A stretch of 64,000 nt of DNA from Afipia sp. (GCA_016201045.1 JACQDM010000001.1:186001-250000); one strand, 5' to 3'. Shown: positions 26,156-36,250, counted from the first letter of the stretch. Notes: generated by a model from the letters alone, not told the origin. A program made the numbers and translations.

Positions 26156-29100
26156 AGGTGAGGCTAAGCTCGTAGGCCTTGATGTTTTTCGCACGCTCGG
26201 ATTCCGCGTTCGCGCGGTGGTCGGTCGCGATCGCCGTATAGACCGCCGGCAGAACGAACAGCGTGAACAGCGTTCCGATCGACATGCCGGCAACCACAAC
26301 GAGGCCGATAGAGAAACGGCTCGCGGCACCCGCGCCGCTTGCGGTCAAAAGCGGCAGAAGGCCAGTCACCATCGCAGCCGTCGTCATCAGAATCGGACGA
26401 AGGCGAACGCGGGCGGCGTGCTCGATCGCCGTGCGCCGGTCGAGACCTTCCTTGAGCTGAAGTTCGTTGGCGAATTCTACCATCAGAATGCCGTGCTTGC
26501 TGATAAGGCCGATCAGCGTGACAAGACCGACCTGCGTGTAGATGTTGATCGTGGCAAGCCCGAAGAATAGCGGGATCAGCGCACCCGAGATCGCCATCGG
26601 CACCGAAATCAGAATGACCAATGGATCGCGCAGGCTTTCGAACTGCGCCGCCAGCACGAGGAAGATGATGATCAGCGCGAAGACGAACGTCACCGCGAGC
26701 TGATTGCCCTCCTGAACATACTGCCGCGCGTCGGCGAGATAATCGTGGCTATAGCCCGACGGCAGTTGCTTGGCTTGCGTTTCGAGGAACTCAACCGCTT
26801 TGCCGACGGTGACGCCCGGCATCGGCACAGCCTGGAACGTCGCCGAGTTCAACTGGTTGAAATGCGTCAGCGCATTCGGGTTCGTGCTCGTCGTAATCTT
26901 GACGACGGTCGATAGCGGCACCTGTTTCCCGCCGGATGTCGGCACGTAATAGTTGTTCAGCGACTCGGGCGACAGACGAAGCCCGCGCGGGACCTGCGGA
27001 ATGACCTGATACGAGCGCCCGTCGAGATTAAAGCGGTTGACGTAATTGCCGCCGAGCAGCGTCGCGAGCGAATTGCCGACCGCAGCCATCGTAATTCCGA
27101 GATCGTTGGCTTTGGATCTGTCGATGTCGACCTTCACGACCGGCTGGTTGAACGCAAGATCGCTATCGGCCACGATGAAAAGACCGCTCTTGCGCGCCGC
27201 AGCCTTCAGCTTTTCCATCTCCTCGAACACGGACTGGAAGCCGCTTGTCGTGCTTAGCACCATCTGAACAGGCAAACCGCCGGGCCCGCCCGGTAGTGGC
27301 GGCAGGTTGAATGCGAATGCGTTGACGCCCTCGACCTTGCTCAGTTCAGCCTGCACCAGCGGCTTCAGCGCAAGCGATGAGCGCTTTCGTTCGTCCCACG
27401 GCTTCAGGATCATGCCGGAGATGCCGTTGTTCGGCCCGTTCGTGCCGTTAATGATGAAACGCAGGTCCGTTTCCGGAAATTTCGCGAACGCAGCGTCGAG
27501 CTTCTTGCCGTAGAAATCTGTGTAGTCGATGTTGGCGTATTGCGGCGCTTTCGTCACCGAGAACAGAATGCCTTGATCTTCCTCGGGCGCCAATTCCTTC
27601 GATGAATAGGAATACATGAAGCCGACGAGGAACAGGATCGTCAGCGCGAACAGCGCCGTAATCGGACGATAGTCGAGCGAACGGTCGAGCTTGCGGCCAT
27701 ACCAGCGCGTCACGCTGGAGAACACCTCGTCGACCTTCTTTGCGAACTGGCCCTGCTCTCCTCCGCTTCGCAGCAGGACCGAACACATCATCGGCGACAG
27801 TGTCAGCGCGACGACGCCGGAAATGATAACGGAGCCGGCGAGTGTGAACGCGAACTCGCGGAACAGCGAGCCCGTCAGGCCGCCGAGGAAGCCGATGGGT
27901 GCATACACGGCCGCGAGCGTAATCGTCATCGAAATAACCGGGCCGACGATTTCGCGCGCACCGATCAGCGATGCTTCGACCGGCGACTTGCCTTCTTCCA
28001 GATGGCGGTGGATGTTTTCGACGACCACGATCGCGTCGTCGACCACAAGGCCGATCGCGAGCACCATCGCCAGAAGCGTCAGAAGATTGAGCGTGAAGCC
28101 CATCGCCAGCATCAGCATACAGGCACCGATCAGCGATAGCGGAATGGTCACGACCGGAATGATGACTGATCTGAACGACGCTAGGAACAGGAAGATCACG
28201 ACCACGACGATGACGACCGCTTCGATCAGCGTATTCCGCACTTCTTCGATCGACGACCGGATGAACTTGGTCGAATCGTAAGCCACAGTCATTTTCAGCG
28301 ACGGCGGAAGGTTGCGCTGGATTTCCGGAAACAGTGCGCGCACGCCAGTGACGATATTGAGCGGGTTGCCTTGAGGCGTGGCCTGAACGCCAATGAAAAT
28401 TGCATGCTGACCGTTCAGCGAGACGCTGGAATCGGTGCTCTGCGCTCCGAGTTCGACCACCGCGATATCTTCGAGCCGAACGAATCCGCCGTCCTTGGCT
28501 TTCACCGTCATACGCTTGAACTGATCGATGTTGGTCAGGTCGGCGTTGGTTGTAACGTTGGAGACGATGAAATAGCCCTTCGACTGTCCGGCCGCGGCCT
28601 GGAAGTTGTTGGCGCGAATGGCGGCGGCGACATCGTCCGGCGAAACATTGCGGCCTGCCATACGCGCAGGATCGAGCCAAATTCTTGTGGCGAGCGTTTG
28701 CGCTCCGAGAATATCGGCGGAGGCCACACCATCGACGGTCGAAAGCACGGGTTGGACAACGCGCGTCAGGTAGTCTGAAATCTGCGGGCCGCCGAGTTCG
28801 TCGCTCGAGAATCCGAGATACATCACGGCCGTCGTCTGGCCGGTAGACTTGGTGATGACAGGGTCGTTCGATTCTTTTGGTATCAAATATTTGACCGAGT
28901 TCACCTTCGCGCTGACTTCGGTGAGCGCGAAGTCAGGCTCGAAGTTCAGCTTGATATAAACCGAAATTGTGCTCGTGCCCTGCACCGACGACGAGGTGAT
29001 GTAGTCAACACCTTCCGCCGACGCGACAGCCTGTTCGATCGGCTGCGTGATAAAGCCCTGCATCAATGCCGGCGACGCTCCGGGATACGACGTCGTGACA

Positions 29101-29237
29101 GTGATCACGGTATTCGACAACTTTGGATACTGTCGCACGCCAAGACTGGTTGCCGCCTTGAGTCCAATCAAAAGGATCAAAAGGCTGACAACCAGCGACA
29201 GCACCGGCCGTTTGATGAAGAGATCTGTGAAGGCCAT
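26154..29237 (-). CDS. RND multidrug efflux pump, inner-membrane subunit (HAE1 family)
   Basis: This 1027-residue protein is an AcrB/MdtB-type trimeric proton-drug antiporter. It shows MAFTDLFIKRPVLSLVVSLL at the N-terminus, a large periplasmic loop, the proton-relay span with AIGLVVDDAIVVVENIHRH (Asp-Asp pair), and the second half beginning after about residue 530. Length and the 12-span layout are normal. Its ATG follows the adaptor gene stop by 21 bases. No outer-membrane factor gene is nearby, so a TolC-like channel must come from elsewhere. Regulation by the adjacent TetR repressor is likely. Confidence 0.93.
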   Translation of the reverse strand: MAFTDLFIKRPVLSLVVSLLILLIGLKAATSLGVRQYPKLSNTVITVTTSYPGASPALMQGFITQPIEQAVASAEGVDYITSSSVQGTSTISVYIKLNFEPDFALTEVSAKVNSVKYLIPKESNDPVITKSTGQTTAVMYLGFSSDELGGPQISDYLTRVVQPVLSTVDGVASADILGAQTLATRIWLDPARMAGRNVSPDDVAAAIRANNFQAAAGQSKGYFIVSNVTTNADLTNIDQFKRMTVKAKDGGFVRLEDIAVVELGAQSTDSSVSLNGQHAIFIGVQATPQGNPLNIVTGVRALFPEIQRNLPPSLKMTVAYDSTKFIRSSIEEVRNTLIEAVVIVVVVIFLFLASFRSVIIPVVTIPLSLIGACMLMLAMGFTLNLLTLLAMVLAIGLVVDDAIVVVENIHRHLEEGKSPVEASLIGAREIVGPVISMTITLAAVYAPIGFLGGLTGSLFREFAFTLAGSVIISGVVALTLSPMMCSVLLRSGGEQGQFAKKVDEVFSSVTRWYGRKLDRSLDYRPITALFALTILFLVGFMYSYSSKELAPEEDQGILFSVTKAPQYANIDYTDFYGKKLDAAFAKFPETDLRFIINGTNGPNNGISGMILKPWDERKRSSLALKPLVQAELSKVEGVNAFAFNLPPLPGGPGGLPVQMVLSTTSGFQSVFEEMEKLKAAARKSGLFIVADSDLAFNQPVVKVDIDRSKANDLGITMAAVGNSLATLLGGNYVNRFNLDGRSYQVIPQVPRGLRLSPESLNNYYVPTSGGKQVPLSTVVKITTSTNPNALTHFNQLNSATFQAVPMPGVTVGKAVEFLETQAKQLPSGYSHDYLADARQYVQEGNQLAVTFVFALIIIFLVLAAQFESLRDPLVILISVPMAISGALIPLFFGLATINIYTQVGLVTLIGLISKHGILMVEFANELQLKEGLDRRTAIEHAARVRLRPILMTTAAMVTGLLPLLTASGAGAASRFSIGLVVVAGMSIGTLFTLFVLPAVYTAIATDHRANAESERAKNIKAYELSLT

Positions 29238-29258
29238 GTCTCGGCGCTCCTTGTCGGA

Positions 29259-30455
29259 TCAGTTACGCGGCGGCTGCGCTGGTACGGGCGGAGGCGGGTC
29301 GGCGGAAATCGTGACGGCCGAACCGGATTGCAGCTTGAGTTGTCCTGCAGCAACGACACGGTCGCCGGCCTTGATGCCGCTCAGGATGACAGCTTTTCCA
29401 TTCACACGGTTGCCCGTCTTGACGAAGGTGCGCGTTGCTTTGAAGCCGTTGGCCTTTCCTTCGTCATCCTTCGTCTCTTCGACGAGATAGACGGAATCGC
29501 CGTAGAGCGTGTAGTCGACCGAGGTTTCCGGCACGACGACCACCGCACCATCCGGCGGCAGTTCGACCTTTGTTGTCGCAAACATGCCGGGCTTCAGGAT
29601 TCGATCCGGGTTGTCCAGCGTTGCCTGAATTCGCACGTTGCGCGTATCGGCACTGATCTGCGGCTCGATCGTCGTGATCTTGCCCTCGAATGTGCGGTTC
29701 GGATAGGCGTCGACAGCGACGCGAACCGTCTGTCCGACATCGAGGATCGCGCGATCCTTTTCAGTTGCCGTGAAATTCAGATAAAGCCGCGAAAGATCGG
29801 TCAGCGACACAATCTGAGTGCCGGCACTGAGATACTGACCGAGCTCAACCTTGCGCGTGCCGAGATCGCCGTCGAACGGCGCCTTGATACGTTTTTGCGA
29901 AATGATTGCTTCGGTTTTCGCGACGGCTGCGTTGGCCTGATCGTAAGCCGCTTGCGCTTGATCCACCGTTGCCTGTGGACCGAACTGTTTGGCAGCGAGC
30001 GCTTTGGCGCGGTCGAGCGCGAGCTGTGCCGCGAGCGTCTGTGCCTTGAAACTTGCAAGATCACTCTGGTCCGGAGCATCGTAAATCTGGATCAGCGGAT
30101 CACCTGCCTTCACCTGCGCGCCTGGCGTAAACAGAATCTCGGTTACGCGGCCATTCACGTCGGTTGTCACATCGACCTGATGGACCGCCGCGAGATCGCC
30201 GATACCAACGAGCTGGCGCGGCAGCACTTCCGATTTCGCGTCGGTGACGCTGACGGAAACCGGGGGTGGCTTGTTGTTGGCAAAAAATCTCGCAATCATG
30301 AAACTGCGAAACGCATTGAAGCCGACGAACAGGAAGACCAGCAACGCAAGCGCGCTACCGACGATGATGAGCCATCGCTTCATGCGCACCGGCGGAGAGC
30401 GCGGCCGTTCGCTGGAGGACGTTGTTTTTTGTGACGGGGAAGTTTTAGCGTCCAT
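29259..30455 (-). CDS. RND efflux periplasmic adaptor (HlyD/MFP family)
   Basis: This 398-residue adaptor has one N-terminal membrane anchor (about 27-47, LIIVGSALALLVFLFVGFNA), a lipoyl half-motif VDVTTDVNGRVTEILFTPG, an alpha-helical hairpin rich in Ala/Gln, and the beta-barrel motif LGQYLSAGTQIVSLTDLS. It bridges the RND pump to an outer-membrane channel. The ATG at 30455 follows the tetR stop by one base; an earlier frame start lies inside tetR and is rejected. The tail ends in a Pro-rich PPPPVPAQPP. The order tetR-adaptor-pump is a single transcription unit. Confidence 0.9.
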   Translation of the reverse strand: MDAKTSPSQKTTSSSERPRSPPVRMKRWLIIVGSALALLVFLFVGFNAFRSFMIARFFANNKPPPVSVSVTDAKSEVLPRQLVGIGDLAAVHQVDVTTDVNGRVTEILFTPGAQVKAGDPLIQIYDAPDQSDLASFKAQTLAAQLALDRAKALAAKQFGPQATVDQAQAAYDQANAAVAKTEAIISQKRIKAPFDGDLGTRKVELGQYLSAGTQIVSLTDLSRLYLNFTATEKDRAILDVGQTVRVAVDAYPNRTFEGKITTIEPQISADTRNVRIQATLDNPDRILKPGMFATTKVELPPDGAVVVVPETSVDYTLYGDSVYLVEETKDDEGKANGFKATRTFVKTGNRVNGKAVILSGIKAGDRVVAAGQLKLQSGSAVTISADPPPPVPAQPPRN

Positions 30456-30456
30456 G

Positions 30457-31158
30457 TCATACACCTTCCGCAATGCGCGGTGCCGCCCGATAGGGTGACG
30501 GCTCTGCATTCAAATAAGTGGTGATCGCTTTTTCGTTCAGTCCGATACCGCGCAGGATAAACTGGCAAATGTGCCGCTCGAATGTCGCTGTTTCGGGATA
30601 TGGCAAAGATGGAACCGGCGGCAGCTTCGTCAAGGCGATCATGTGAACGACCTGATGCGCGAACCAAAACAGGCCCAACTGTTCGCCCTCGACCCGCGAG
30701 GCATCGCCTGCGGCGATAGCGGCCTCGAGCGACGCCGTGAAGACAGGGCCAATTAAATTGCCGATTTTTTCGAACAGAAGACGTGCAAACTCGCCGTCGC
30801 CGAGTTGGCTGGACACCATCAACCGGATGCGCTGCGCTTCCTCCTGATCGGGAGCCTCGGTTGCGCGGATGAAATGCGCCACCATGTCGCGGATCAAAAT
30901 CACCAGCGTCGATGTCGAAGGCTCAAGTTCAAGCAGACGATGCATCTCCGGATCGGCCTCGCAGGCCTCAGCCAGAATCTCAGCGTAGAGCGCGGCCTTG
31001 GTCGGGAAATGCTTGAACAACAAGCCTTCGGAAATCGCTGCAGCAGCCGCGACGCTTTTGGTCGTGGTGCCGGCATAGCCGTAGAGCGCGAAGCATCGCC
31101 GCGCGGCCTCGAGAATTTGCTCCCGGCGCAAATCGCCTGTGAGTCGAAGTGTGCTCAT
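30457..31158 (-). CDS. TetR/AcrR family repressor of the adjacent RND pump
   Basis: The 233 residues carry an N-terminal helix-turn-helix (about 12-58) with YGYAGTTTKSVAAAAAISEG and FKHFPTKAALYAEIL, typical of TetR. The C-terminal part is the ligand and dimer domain. Translation is set at the ATG at 31158, because a GTG at 31179 would put the operator inside the gene. No ribosome site precedes the ATG and the predicted transcription start coincides with it, suggesting a leaderless mRNA. Autoregulation with derepression by a pump substrate is the usual mode. Confidence 0.88.
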   Translation of the reverse strand: MSTLRLTGDLRREQILEAARRCFALYGYAGTTTKSVAAAAAISEGLLFKHFPTKAALYAEILAEACEADPEMHRLLELEPSTSTLVILIRDMVAHFIRATEAPDQEEAQRIRLMVSSQLGDGEFARLLFEKIGNLIGPVFTASLEAAIAAGDASRVEGEQLGLFWFAHQVVHMIALTKLPPVPSLPYPETATFERHICQFILRGIGLNEKAITTYLNAEPSPYRAAPRIAEGV

Positions 31159-31193
31159 GGGTTGTGAGTAAGCACTCACTTGATCTAAGTCAA
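31158..31193 (-). promoter_or_regulatory. promoter and TetR operator of the efflux operon
   Basis: On the minus strand TTGACT (31193-31188) and TACTCA (31170-31165) form a -35/-10 pair with 17-base spacing. The perfect dyad GTGAGT-4-ACTCAC (31164-31179) covers the -10 box and fits the GTGAGT-spacer-ACTCAC style of AcrR/TetR operators. The predicted start point lies seven bases below the -10 box at the A of the ATG (31158). The divergent amidohydrolase gene begins at 31265, so the same operator could also affect it. Confidence 0.65.
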
Positions 31194-31264
31194 ATGTTTT
31201 GCTGCACTGCGATTATGACATGGCTTCGGTTTCCGGCCGCACCGAAGCTGGGCTATCGATATGT

Positions 31265-32533
31265 ATGGCCAGCACAAAATCCAATTTACAGATCGATTCC
31301 ACCCGCCTCTGGAACGCAATCCACGAGACCGCAAAATTCGGAGCCACGCCCAAGGGCGGCGTGCGGCGGCTCACGTTAGGTGCCGAAGACAAGCAGGTCC
31401 GCGACTGGTTTCGCGACGCCTGCGAGGCCGCCGGATGCGAAGTGAGCGTGGACGCCTTGGGCACGATGTTCGCGGTACGCCGGGGCCGTGACATGTCGAA
31501 ACTTCCGATTGCCATCGGGTCTCATCTCGACACCCAGCCGACCGGCGGAAAATTTGACGGCGTGCTAGGCACGCTTGCTGCGCTCGAAGCGATCCGCGCG
31601 ATGAACGACGCGGGGATCGAAACAGAAGCGCCAATCTGCATCTGCAACTGGACCAACGAAGAAGGCTCGCGCTTTGCGCCGGCGATGATGGCGTCCGCGG
31701 CCTACGCGGGCGACTACACCAGCGAGGATATTCTCAGCCGCAAGGACGCGGATGGAGTCACAGTTGCCTCGGCGCTTGACACCATCGGCTATCGCGGCGC
31801 GGAGCCTGTCGGCGCGCGAAAATTTAGCGCTTTCGTGGAGTTGCACATCGAGCAAGGGCCTCTGCTGGAGGCAGAGGAGAAAATAATCGGCGTCGTCGAA
31901 CGCGGTCAAGGCATCATCTGGTACAATGGAACGATCTCAGGTTTCGCGAGTCATGCGGGCACGACCCCGATGCCGTTGCGGCGCGACGCGCTTGCAGCAT
32001 TTTCCGAAGTCGTGCTCGCCGTCGAGACGATTGCAAAAAATCACGGACCGCATGCGGTCGGCACCATCGGCGAAGTTACGATTGATAATTCATCTCGCAA
32101 TGTCGTTGCGGGCGATCTGAAGTTTTCGGCTGAATTCCGCAGCCCGGAAGCCGCGACGATGGATAAGCTCCACGCTGCACTTCAGGCCGCGATTGCTGAC
32201 ATCGCATCGCGCCGCAAAGTCACGATCAATCTCGAACAAATCTGGCGCAAGGAACCGACGGTGTTCGATCCGCAGATCGTCGGCACAGTCGAAGGCGCAA
32301 CCAAACAGCTTGGATATGCGTATCGCCGCATCACCTCAGGTGCAGGTCACGACGCCTGCAATCTCGCAAGCGTGATGCCGGCAGCAATGATTTTCGTTCC
32401 GTGCAAGGACGGCGTCAGCCACAACGAGCTTGAAGATGCGACGCAAGCCGACTGCACGGCCGGTGCCAATGTCCTGCTTCACACCACACTCGCCTTGGCC
32501 GGCGTTGTATCTGCTCTAAAAACAAATAGCTGA
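31265..32533 (+). CDS. Zn-dependent M20-family amidase/N-carbamoyl-L-amino-acid hydrolase
   Basis: This protein of about 422 residues belongs to the hydantoinase/carbamoylase (AmaB) group of M20. Metal ligands are visible in GSHLDTQPTGGKFDG, NWTNEEGSRF and VELHIEQGP, and a late His in GVSHNELE; SGAGHDACN holds another conserved His. The family hydrolyses N-carbamoyl amino acids, allantoate or ureidoglycolate-like compounds. The ATG at 31265 starts just before the conserved NLQIDSTRLW; no good ribosome site is seen. It is divergent from tetR and precedes oligopeptidase B by 29 bases. Confidence 0.87.
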   Translation: MASTKSNLQIDSTRLWNAIHETAKFGATPKGGVRRLTLGAEDKQVRDWFRDACEAAGCEVSVDALGTMFAVRRGRDMSKLPIAIGSHLDTQPTGGKFDGVLGTLAALEAIRAMNDAGIETEAPICICNWTNEEGSRFAPAMMASAAYAGDYTSEDILSRKDADGVTVASALDTIGYRGAEPVGARKFSAFVELHIEQGPLLEAEEKIIGVVERGQGIIWYNGTISGFASHAGTTPMPLRRDALAAFSEVVLAVETIAKNHGPHAVGTIGEVTIDNSSRNVVAGDLKFSAEFRSPEAATMDKLHAALQAAIADIASRRKVTINLEQIWRKEPTVFDPQIVGTVEGATKQLGYAYRRITSGAGHDACNLASVMPAAMIFVPCKDGVSHNELEDATQADCTAGANVLLHTTLALAGVVSALKTNS

Positions 32534-32562
32534 ACACCTCAAGTTCGCTAGAAACGAGTTTC

Positions 32563-34659
32563 ATGGTTGACCGCAAATCCGTTCCCGCCCCCGTTGCCGC
32601 GCGGCGGCCGTATCAATTCACGGCTCACGGCATCACCGTCACGGACGACTACGCATGGCTCAAGGATCCGAAATGGCAAGAGGTATTGCGCGATCCGTCC
32701 ATTCTCGATCCGGACATTCGCGCCTATCTGGAAGACGAAAACAAATACAGCGAATCCATTCTCGGCGGCACCGAAGGGCTTCAGAAGAAGCTGGTTGCAG
32801 AAATGCGCGGCCGCATCAAGGAAGACGATTCCAGCGTCCCCTCACCTGACGGGCCGTTCGCGTATTTCCACAAATTCCGCGACGGCGGCCAACACGAGTT
32901 GCTTGCACGCCAGCCGCGCGACGGCGGCGAGGCGCATATCATCATCGATGGCGATGCTCAGGCTGCTCAATCCGACTATTTCAAATTTGGCGGCGCGCGC
33001 CATTCGCCCGACCACAAACTGCACGCATGGAGCGCCGACGTTCGCGGCTCTGAATATTTCACCATCCGGGTCCGCGATTGGGCGACCGGCCACGATAGTA
33101 CCGATGTCGTTGAAGAGACCGATGGCGGAGTCGTCTGGAGCGCGGACTCAAAATCGTTCTTCTACGTCAAGCTCGACGGCAATCATCGCCCGATGCAAGT
33201 ATTCCGGCACGTGCTCGGTACCGCGCAAAGCGATGACACCCTGATCTATGAGGAAAAAGATTCAGGCTGGTTCACCCATATTCATGAAAGCTCGAGCGGA
33301 CGCTTCTGCATCATTGCAGGCGGCGATCACGAAACGTCCGAGCAGCGGCTCGTCGATCTTCGCGATTCGTCGACGACACCGCGCTTGGTCGCTGCCCGCG
33401 AAGTCGGTGTCCAGTATTCGGTGAACGATCGTGGCGATCAGCTTTTCATTCTTACAAATGCTGGCGGCGCTATCGACTTCAAGATTCAGACAACGCTGCT
33501 CGACAGGCCGGAACGCGCGAACTGGAAAGATTTGATCCCCTATCGTCCGGGCGTTTACGTCATCGATGTCGAGCTTTACGCAAACCACATGGTACGCTTG
33601 GAGCGGGCCAATGCGCTGCCTTCGATCGTCATCCGCGATCTCCGCAACGGCAACGAGCATGCCATCACATTCGATGAGGCGGCCTACTCGCTCAACACGA
33701 TGGGCAGTTACGAGTTCGAGACCACCACGCTGCGGTTCGCCTACTCGTCGATGACGACGCCAGCCGAAGTGTTCGACTACGAAATGGAATCGCGTTCGCG
33801 CACCTTGCGAAAACGTCAGGAGATTCCGTCAGGCCATGATCCCGCAAACTATGCGACAACGCGCATCATGGCGCGCACCACCGACGGCGCCGAGGTGCCG
33901 GTGTCGATCCTGCATCGAAGCGATTTCAAGCCGGATGGAAAATCACCGCTGTTACTTTACGGCTACGGCTCCTACGGCCACGCCATACCGGCGTCTTTTT
34001 CCGCCAACCGGCTTTCGTTGGTCGATCGCGGCTTTGTCTATGCTATCGCGCATGTTCGCGGCGGCGCGGACAAAGGCTGGGGATGGTATCTCGACGGCAA
34101 GCGCGACAAGAAGACAAACACCTTCGACGATTTCGTGGCCACCGGGCGAGCGCTCATCGAAGCGAAATACACGTCCGCGAAAAGAATCGTCGGGCATGGC
34201 GGCAGCGCCGGCGGCATGCTGATGGGCGCGGCCGCAAATCGTGCAGGCGATTTGTTTGCGGGAATTGTCGCGGAAGTGCCGTTCGTCGATGTCCTCAACA
34301 CCATGATGGATGCAAGTTTGCCGCTAACGCCGCCGGAATGGCCGGAATGGGGAAATCCGATCACGGACGAAAAGGCTTTCAGGGCTATCTTGTCCTATTC
34401 GCCCTATGACAACGTTGCGGCCCAAAATTATCCGGCCATTCTAGCAATGGCCGGCCTTACCGACCCGCGCGTGACTTATTGGGAGCCGGCCAAATGGATC
34501 GCGCGATTGCGAGCGACGATGACCGGCGGCGGACCCGTTTTGCTGCGCACAAATATGGGTGCAGGCCACGGCGGTGCTTCAGGACGGTTCAACCGGCTGG
34601 ACGAAGTCGCTCTGGCTTATGCCTTTGCATTGTGGGCTGCCGGGCTTGCCGACTCGTAG
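32563..34659 (+). CDS. ptrB: oligopeptidase B (S9 family serine peptidase)
   Basis: This 698-residue enzyme cleaves short peptides after basic residues in the cytosol. An N-terminal seven-bladed propeller (about 1-415, with YAWLKDPKWQEVL at the start) precedes the hydrolase domain. The nucleophile is Ser548 in GHGGSAGGML, and GAGHGGASGRF near the C-terminus holds the catalytic His. GLTDPRVTYWEPAKW is the OpB-type strand with the catalytic Asp. The length is normal. It probably shares a transcript with the preceding amidohydrolase. Confidence 0.92.
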   Translation: MVDRKSVPAPVAARRPYQFTAHGITVTDDYAWLKDPKWQEVLRDPSILDPDIRAYLEDENKYSESILGGTEGLQKKLVAEMRGRIKEDDSSVPSPDGPFAYFHKFRDGGQHELLARQPRDGGEAHIIIDGDAQAAQSDYFKFGGARHSPDHKLHAWSADVRGSEYFTIRVRDWATGHDSTDVVEETDGGVVWSADSKSFFYVKLDGNHRPMQVFRHVLGTAQSDDTLIYEEKDSGWFTHIHESSSGRFCIIAGGDHETSEQRLVDLRDSSTTPRLVAAREVGVQYSVNDRGDQLFILTNAGGAIDFKIQTTLLDRPERANWKDLIPYRPGVYVIDVELYANHMVRLERANALPSIVIRDLRNGNEHAITFDEAAYSLNTMGSYEFETTTLRFAYSSMTTPAEVFDYEMESRSRTLRKRQEIPSGHDPANYATTRIMARTTDGAEVPVSILHRSDFKPDGKSPLLLYGYGSYGHAIPASFSANRLSLVDRGFVYAIAHVRGGADKGWGWYLDGKRDKKTNTFDDFVATGRALIEAKYTSAKRIVGHGGSAGGMLMGAAANRAGDLFAGIVAEVPFVDVLNTMMDASLPLTPPEWPEWGNPITDEKAFRAILSYSPYDNVAAQNYPAILAMAGLTDPRVTYWEPAKWIARLRATMTGGGPVLLRTNMGAGHGGASGRFNRLDEVALAYAFALWAAGLADS

Positions 34660-34726
34660 AACAAGCGGCTAACAAATCGGGCAGCAACGCCGACGACCTT
34701 CATCACGCCTTTCCGGGACAATGAGA

Positions 34727-36019
34727 ATGCGCCGCCTGCCGTTTTACTATGGTTGGGTCATCGTCGCCATCACCTTCATCAGCATGGGAATTGGCGTCAA
34801 CGCGCGCACATCATTCTCGCTTCTCTTTTCTCCAATCATCGATGAATTTCACTGGGAGCGGGGGCTCACTGCCGGCGCTTTTTCATTCGGCTTTTTTGTT
34901 TCGGCGATTCTCAGCCCGTTACTGGGAAAGTTGATGGACCGCACGGGGCCGCGCACGGTGATGGAGCTGGGCACGCTGCTCATGGCGAGCGGCCTCTTGC
35001 TTGCGCCACTGACGACGGAGCCGTGGCACCTTTATCTGACAATCGGCGTGCTGGTCGGTAGCGGCAGCATCTGTCTCGGCTATTCCGGCCAGTCGCTGTT
35101 TCTGCCGAACTGGTTTGTGAGGCGCAGGGGCCTGGCCGTCGGAATTGCGTTTGCCGGTGTCGGCATCGGTTCGGTCACATTGCTGCCCTGGATGCAATTA
35201 CTGATCGATCATACGGGATGGCGCTCGGCCAGTCTTGCGATGGGAATTCTCGTTCTCGTCGTGCTGTTTCCCCTCAATCTCCTGCTGCGAAAACGGCCCG
35301 AAGATTTGGGACTGCTCCCTGACGGTGAAAAGGCTGCGGTGGCAGGTGCCGCACCTCCTCCATCGAACGTGGTCGATGCCGAATGGACCGCGATCGACTG
35401 GACACTGTCGCGCGCGATGCGTACATCGCGCTTCTGGTGGCTCGCACTGGGATATTTCTGCGGCCTGTATGTCTGGTACGCCGTTCAGGTTCATCAAACC
35501 AAATATCTGGTCGAGATCGGATTTACTTCGACGGCGGCGGCGTGGGCGCTCGGACTTGTCAGCCTGTTTGGAATTCCGGGGCAGATCGCGCTCGGCCATC
35601 TGTCAGACCGGATCGGCCGCGAATGGGTCTGGACCATTTCGACGCTAGGGTTTGCGATCTGTTTCTTGGCGTTGATTGCCCTGCAATACACGCCGACATT
35701 ATTGTTGGTTTACGTGATGGTGATCGCGCAGGGATTCCTCGGCTACGGCTGCACATCGATCATGGGCGCTGTCGTATCGGAAATCTTCCAAGGAAAAAAT
35801 TACGGCACGATCTTCGGCACCATCATGTTCGCTGCGCTGTCGGGCGGCGCGGCCGGTCCCTGGGTCACGGGATTACTGCACGATATCTATGGCGACTACG
35901 TTGCCGCGTTCTGCATCGGCATCGGCATCAGCCTGTTATCGGTTGTGTCGATCTGGCTTGCAGCGCCGCGCCATGTCCGCGCCGTCGCCGGGCGCATGAA
36001 ACTGCAGACCGCGTCTTAG
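34727..36019 (+). CDS. MFS transporter, oxalate/formate antiporter-like group
   Basis: This carrier of about 430 residues has twelve hydrophobic spans. FYYGWVIVAITF at the start, GxLxDRTGPR in the 2-3 loop (GKLMDRTGPRTVME) and a second-half GHLSDRIGREW mark the major facilitator superfamily. Monocarboxylate or organic-anion carriers of this type often begin with YYGW. Two ATGs (34721, 34727) are six bases apart; the second has the better ribosome-site spacing. It follows ptrB by 67 bases. Substrate unknown. Confidence 0.85.
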   Translation: MRRLPFYYGWVIVAITFISMGIGVNARTSFSLLFSPIIDEFHWERGLTAGAFSFGFFVSAILSPLLGKLMDRTGPRTVMELGTLLMASGLLLAPLTTEPWHLYLTIGVLVGSGSICLGYSGQSLFLPNWFVRRRGLAVGIAFAGVGIGSVTLLPWMQLLIDHTGWRSASLAMGILVLVVLFPLNLLLRKRPEDLGLLPDGEKAAVAGAAPPPSNVVDAEWTAIDWTLSRAMRTSRFWWLALGYFCGLYVWYAVQVHQTKYLVEIGFTSTAAAWALGLVSLFGIPGQIALGHLSDRIGREWVWTISTLGFAICFLALIALQYTPTLLLVYVMVIAQGFLGYGCTSIMGAVVSEIFQGKNYGTIFGTIMFAALSGGAAGPWVTGLLHDIYGDYVAAFCIGIGISLLSVVSIWLAAPRHVRAVAGRMKLQTAS

Positions 36020-36022
36020 CGC

Positions 36023-36250
36023 CTAGTTGCAGGCACGTATCGTGGTGATCGCCAGCTCGGCATCCTTTTGGCTTTGGTACGGTCCGCTACCCCAAAGGAT
36101 CGGGCCAATCGGTCCATCGATCACGGGATTCGAAGTAACGATGCTGCAACTGGGCTGGCGCGTGTCCTTGATCACCCAAAAGCCGGAATAATTCCACCCG
36201 GCGGTTGTAATAAGAGCGGTTGTTGCGGCCGCGAGGACTGCGATTTTCAT
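36023..36250 (-). CDS. small secreted protein with two cysteines
   Basis: The 75-residue product starts at the ATG at 36250, six bases after AAGGAGG; a longer frame upstream has no such support. Residues 1-19 (MKIAVLAAATTALITTAGW) form a signal peptide. The mature part holds two Cys, in QPSCSIV and at the end in RACN, which could form a disulfide, and ends with an alpha helix KDAELAITTI. It belongs to a type of small periplasmic proteins seen in this group of bacteria; no function is known. Confidence 0.7.
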   Translation of the reverse strand: MKIAVLAAATTALITTAGWNYSGFWVIKDTRQPSCSIVTSNPVIDGPIGPILWGSGPYQSQKDAELAITTIRACN

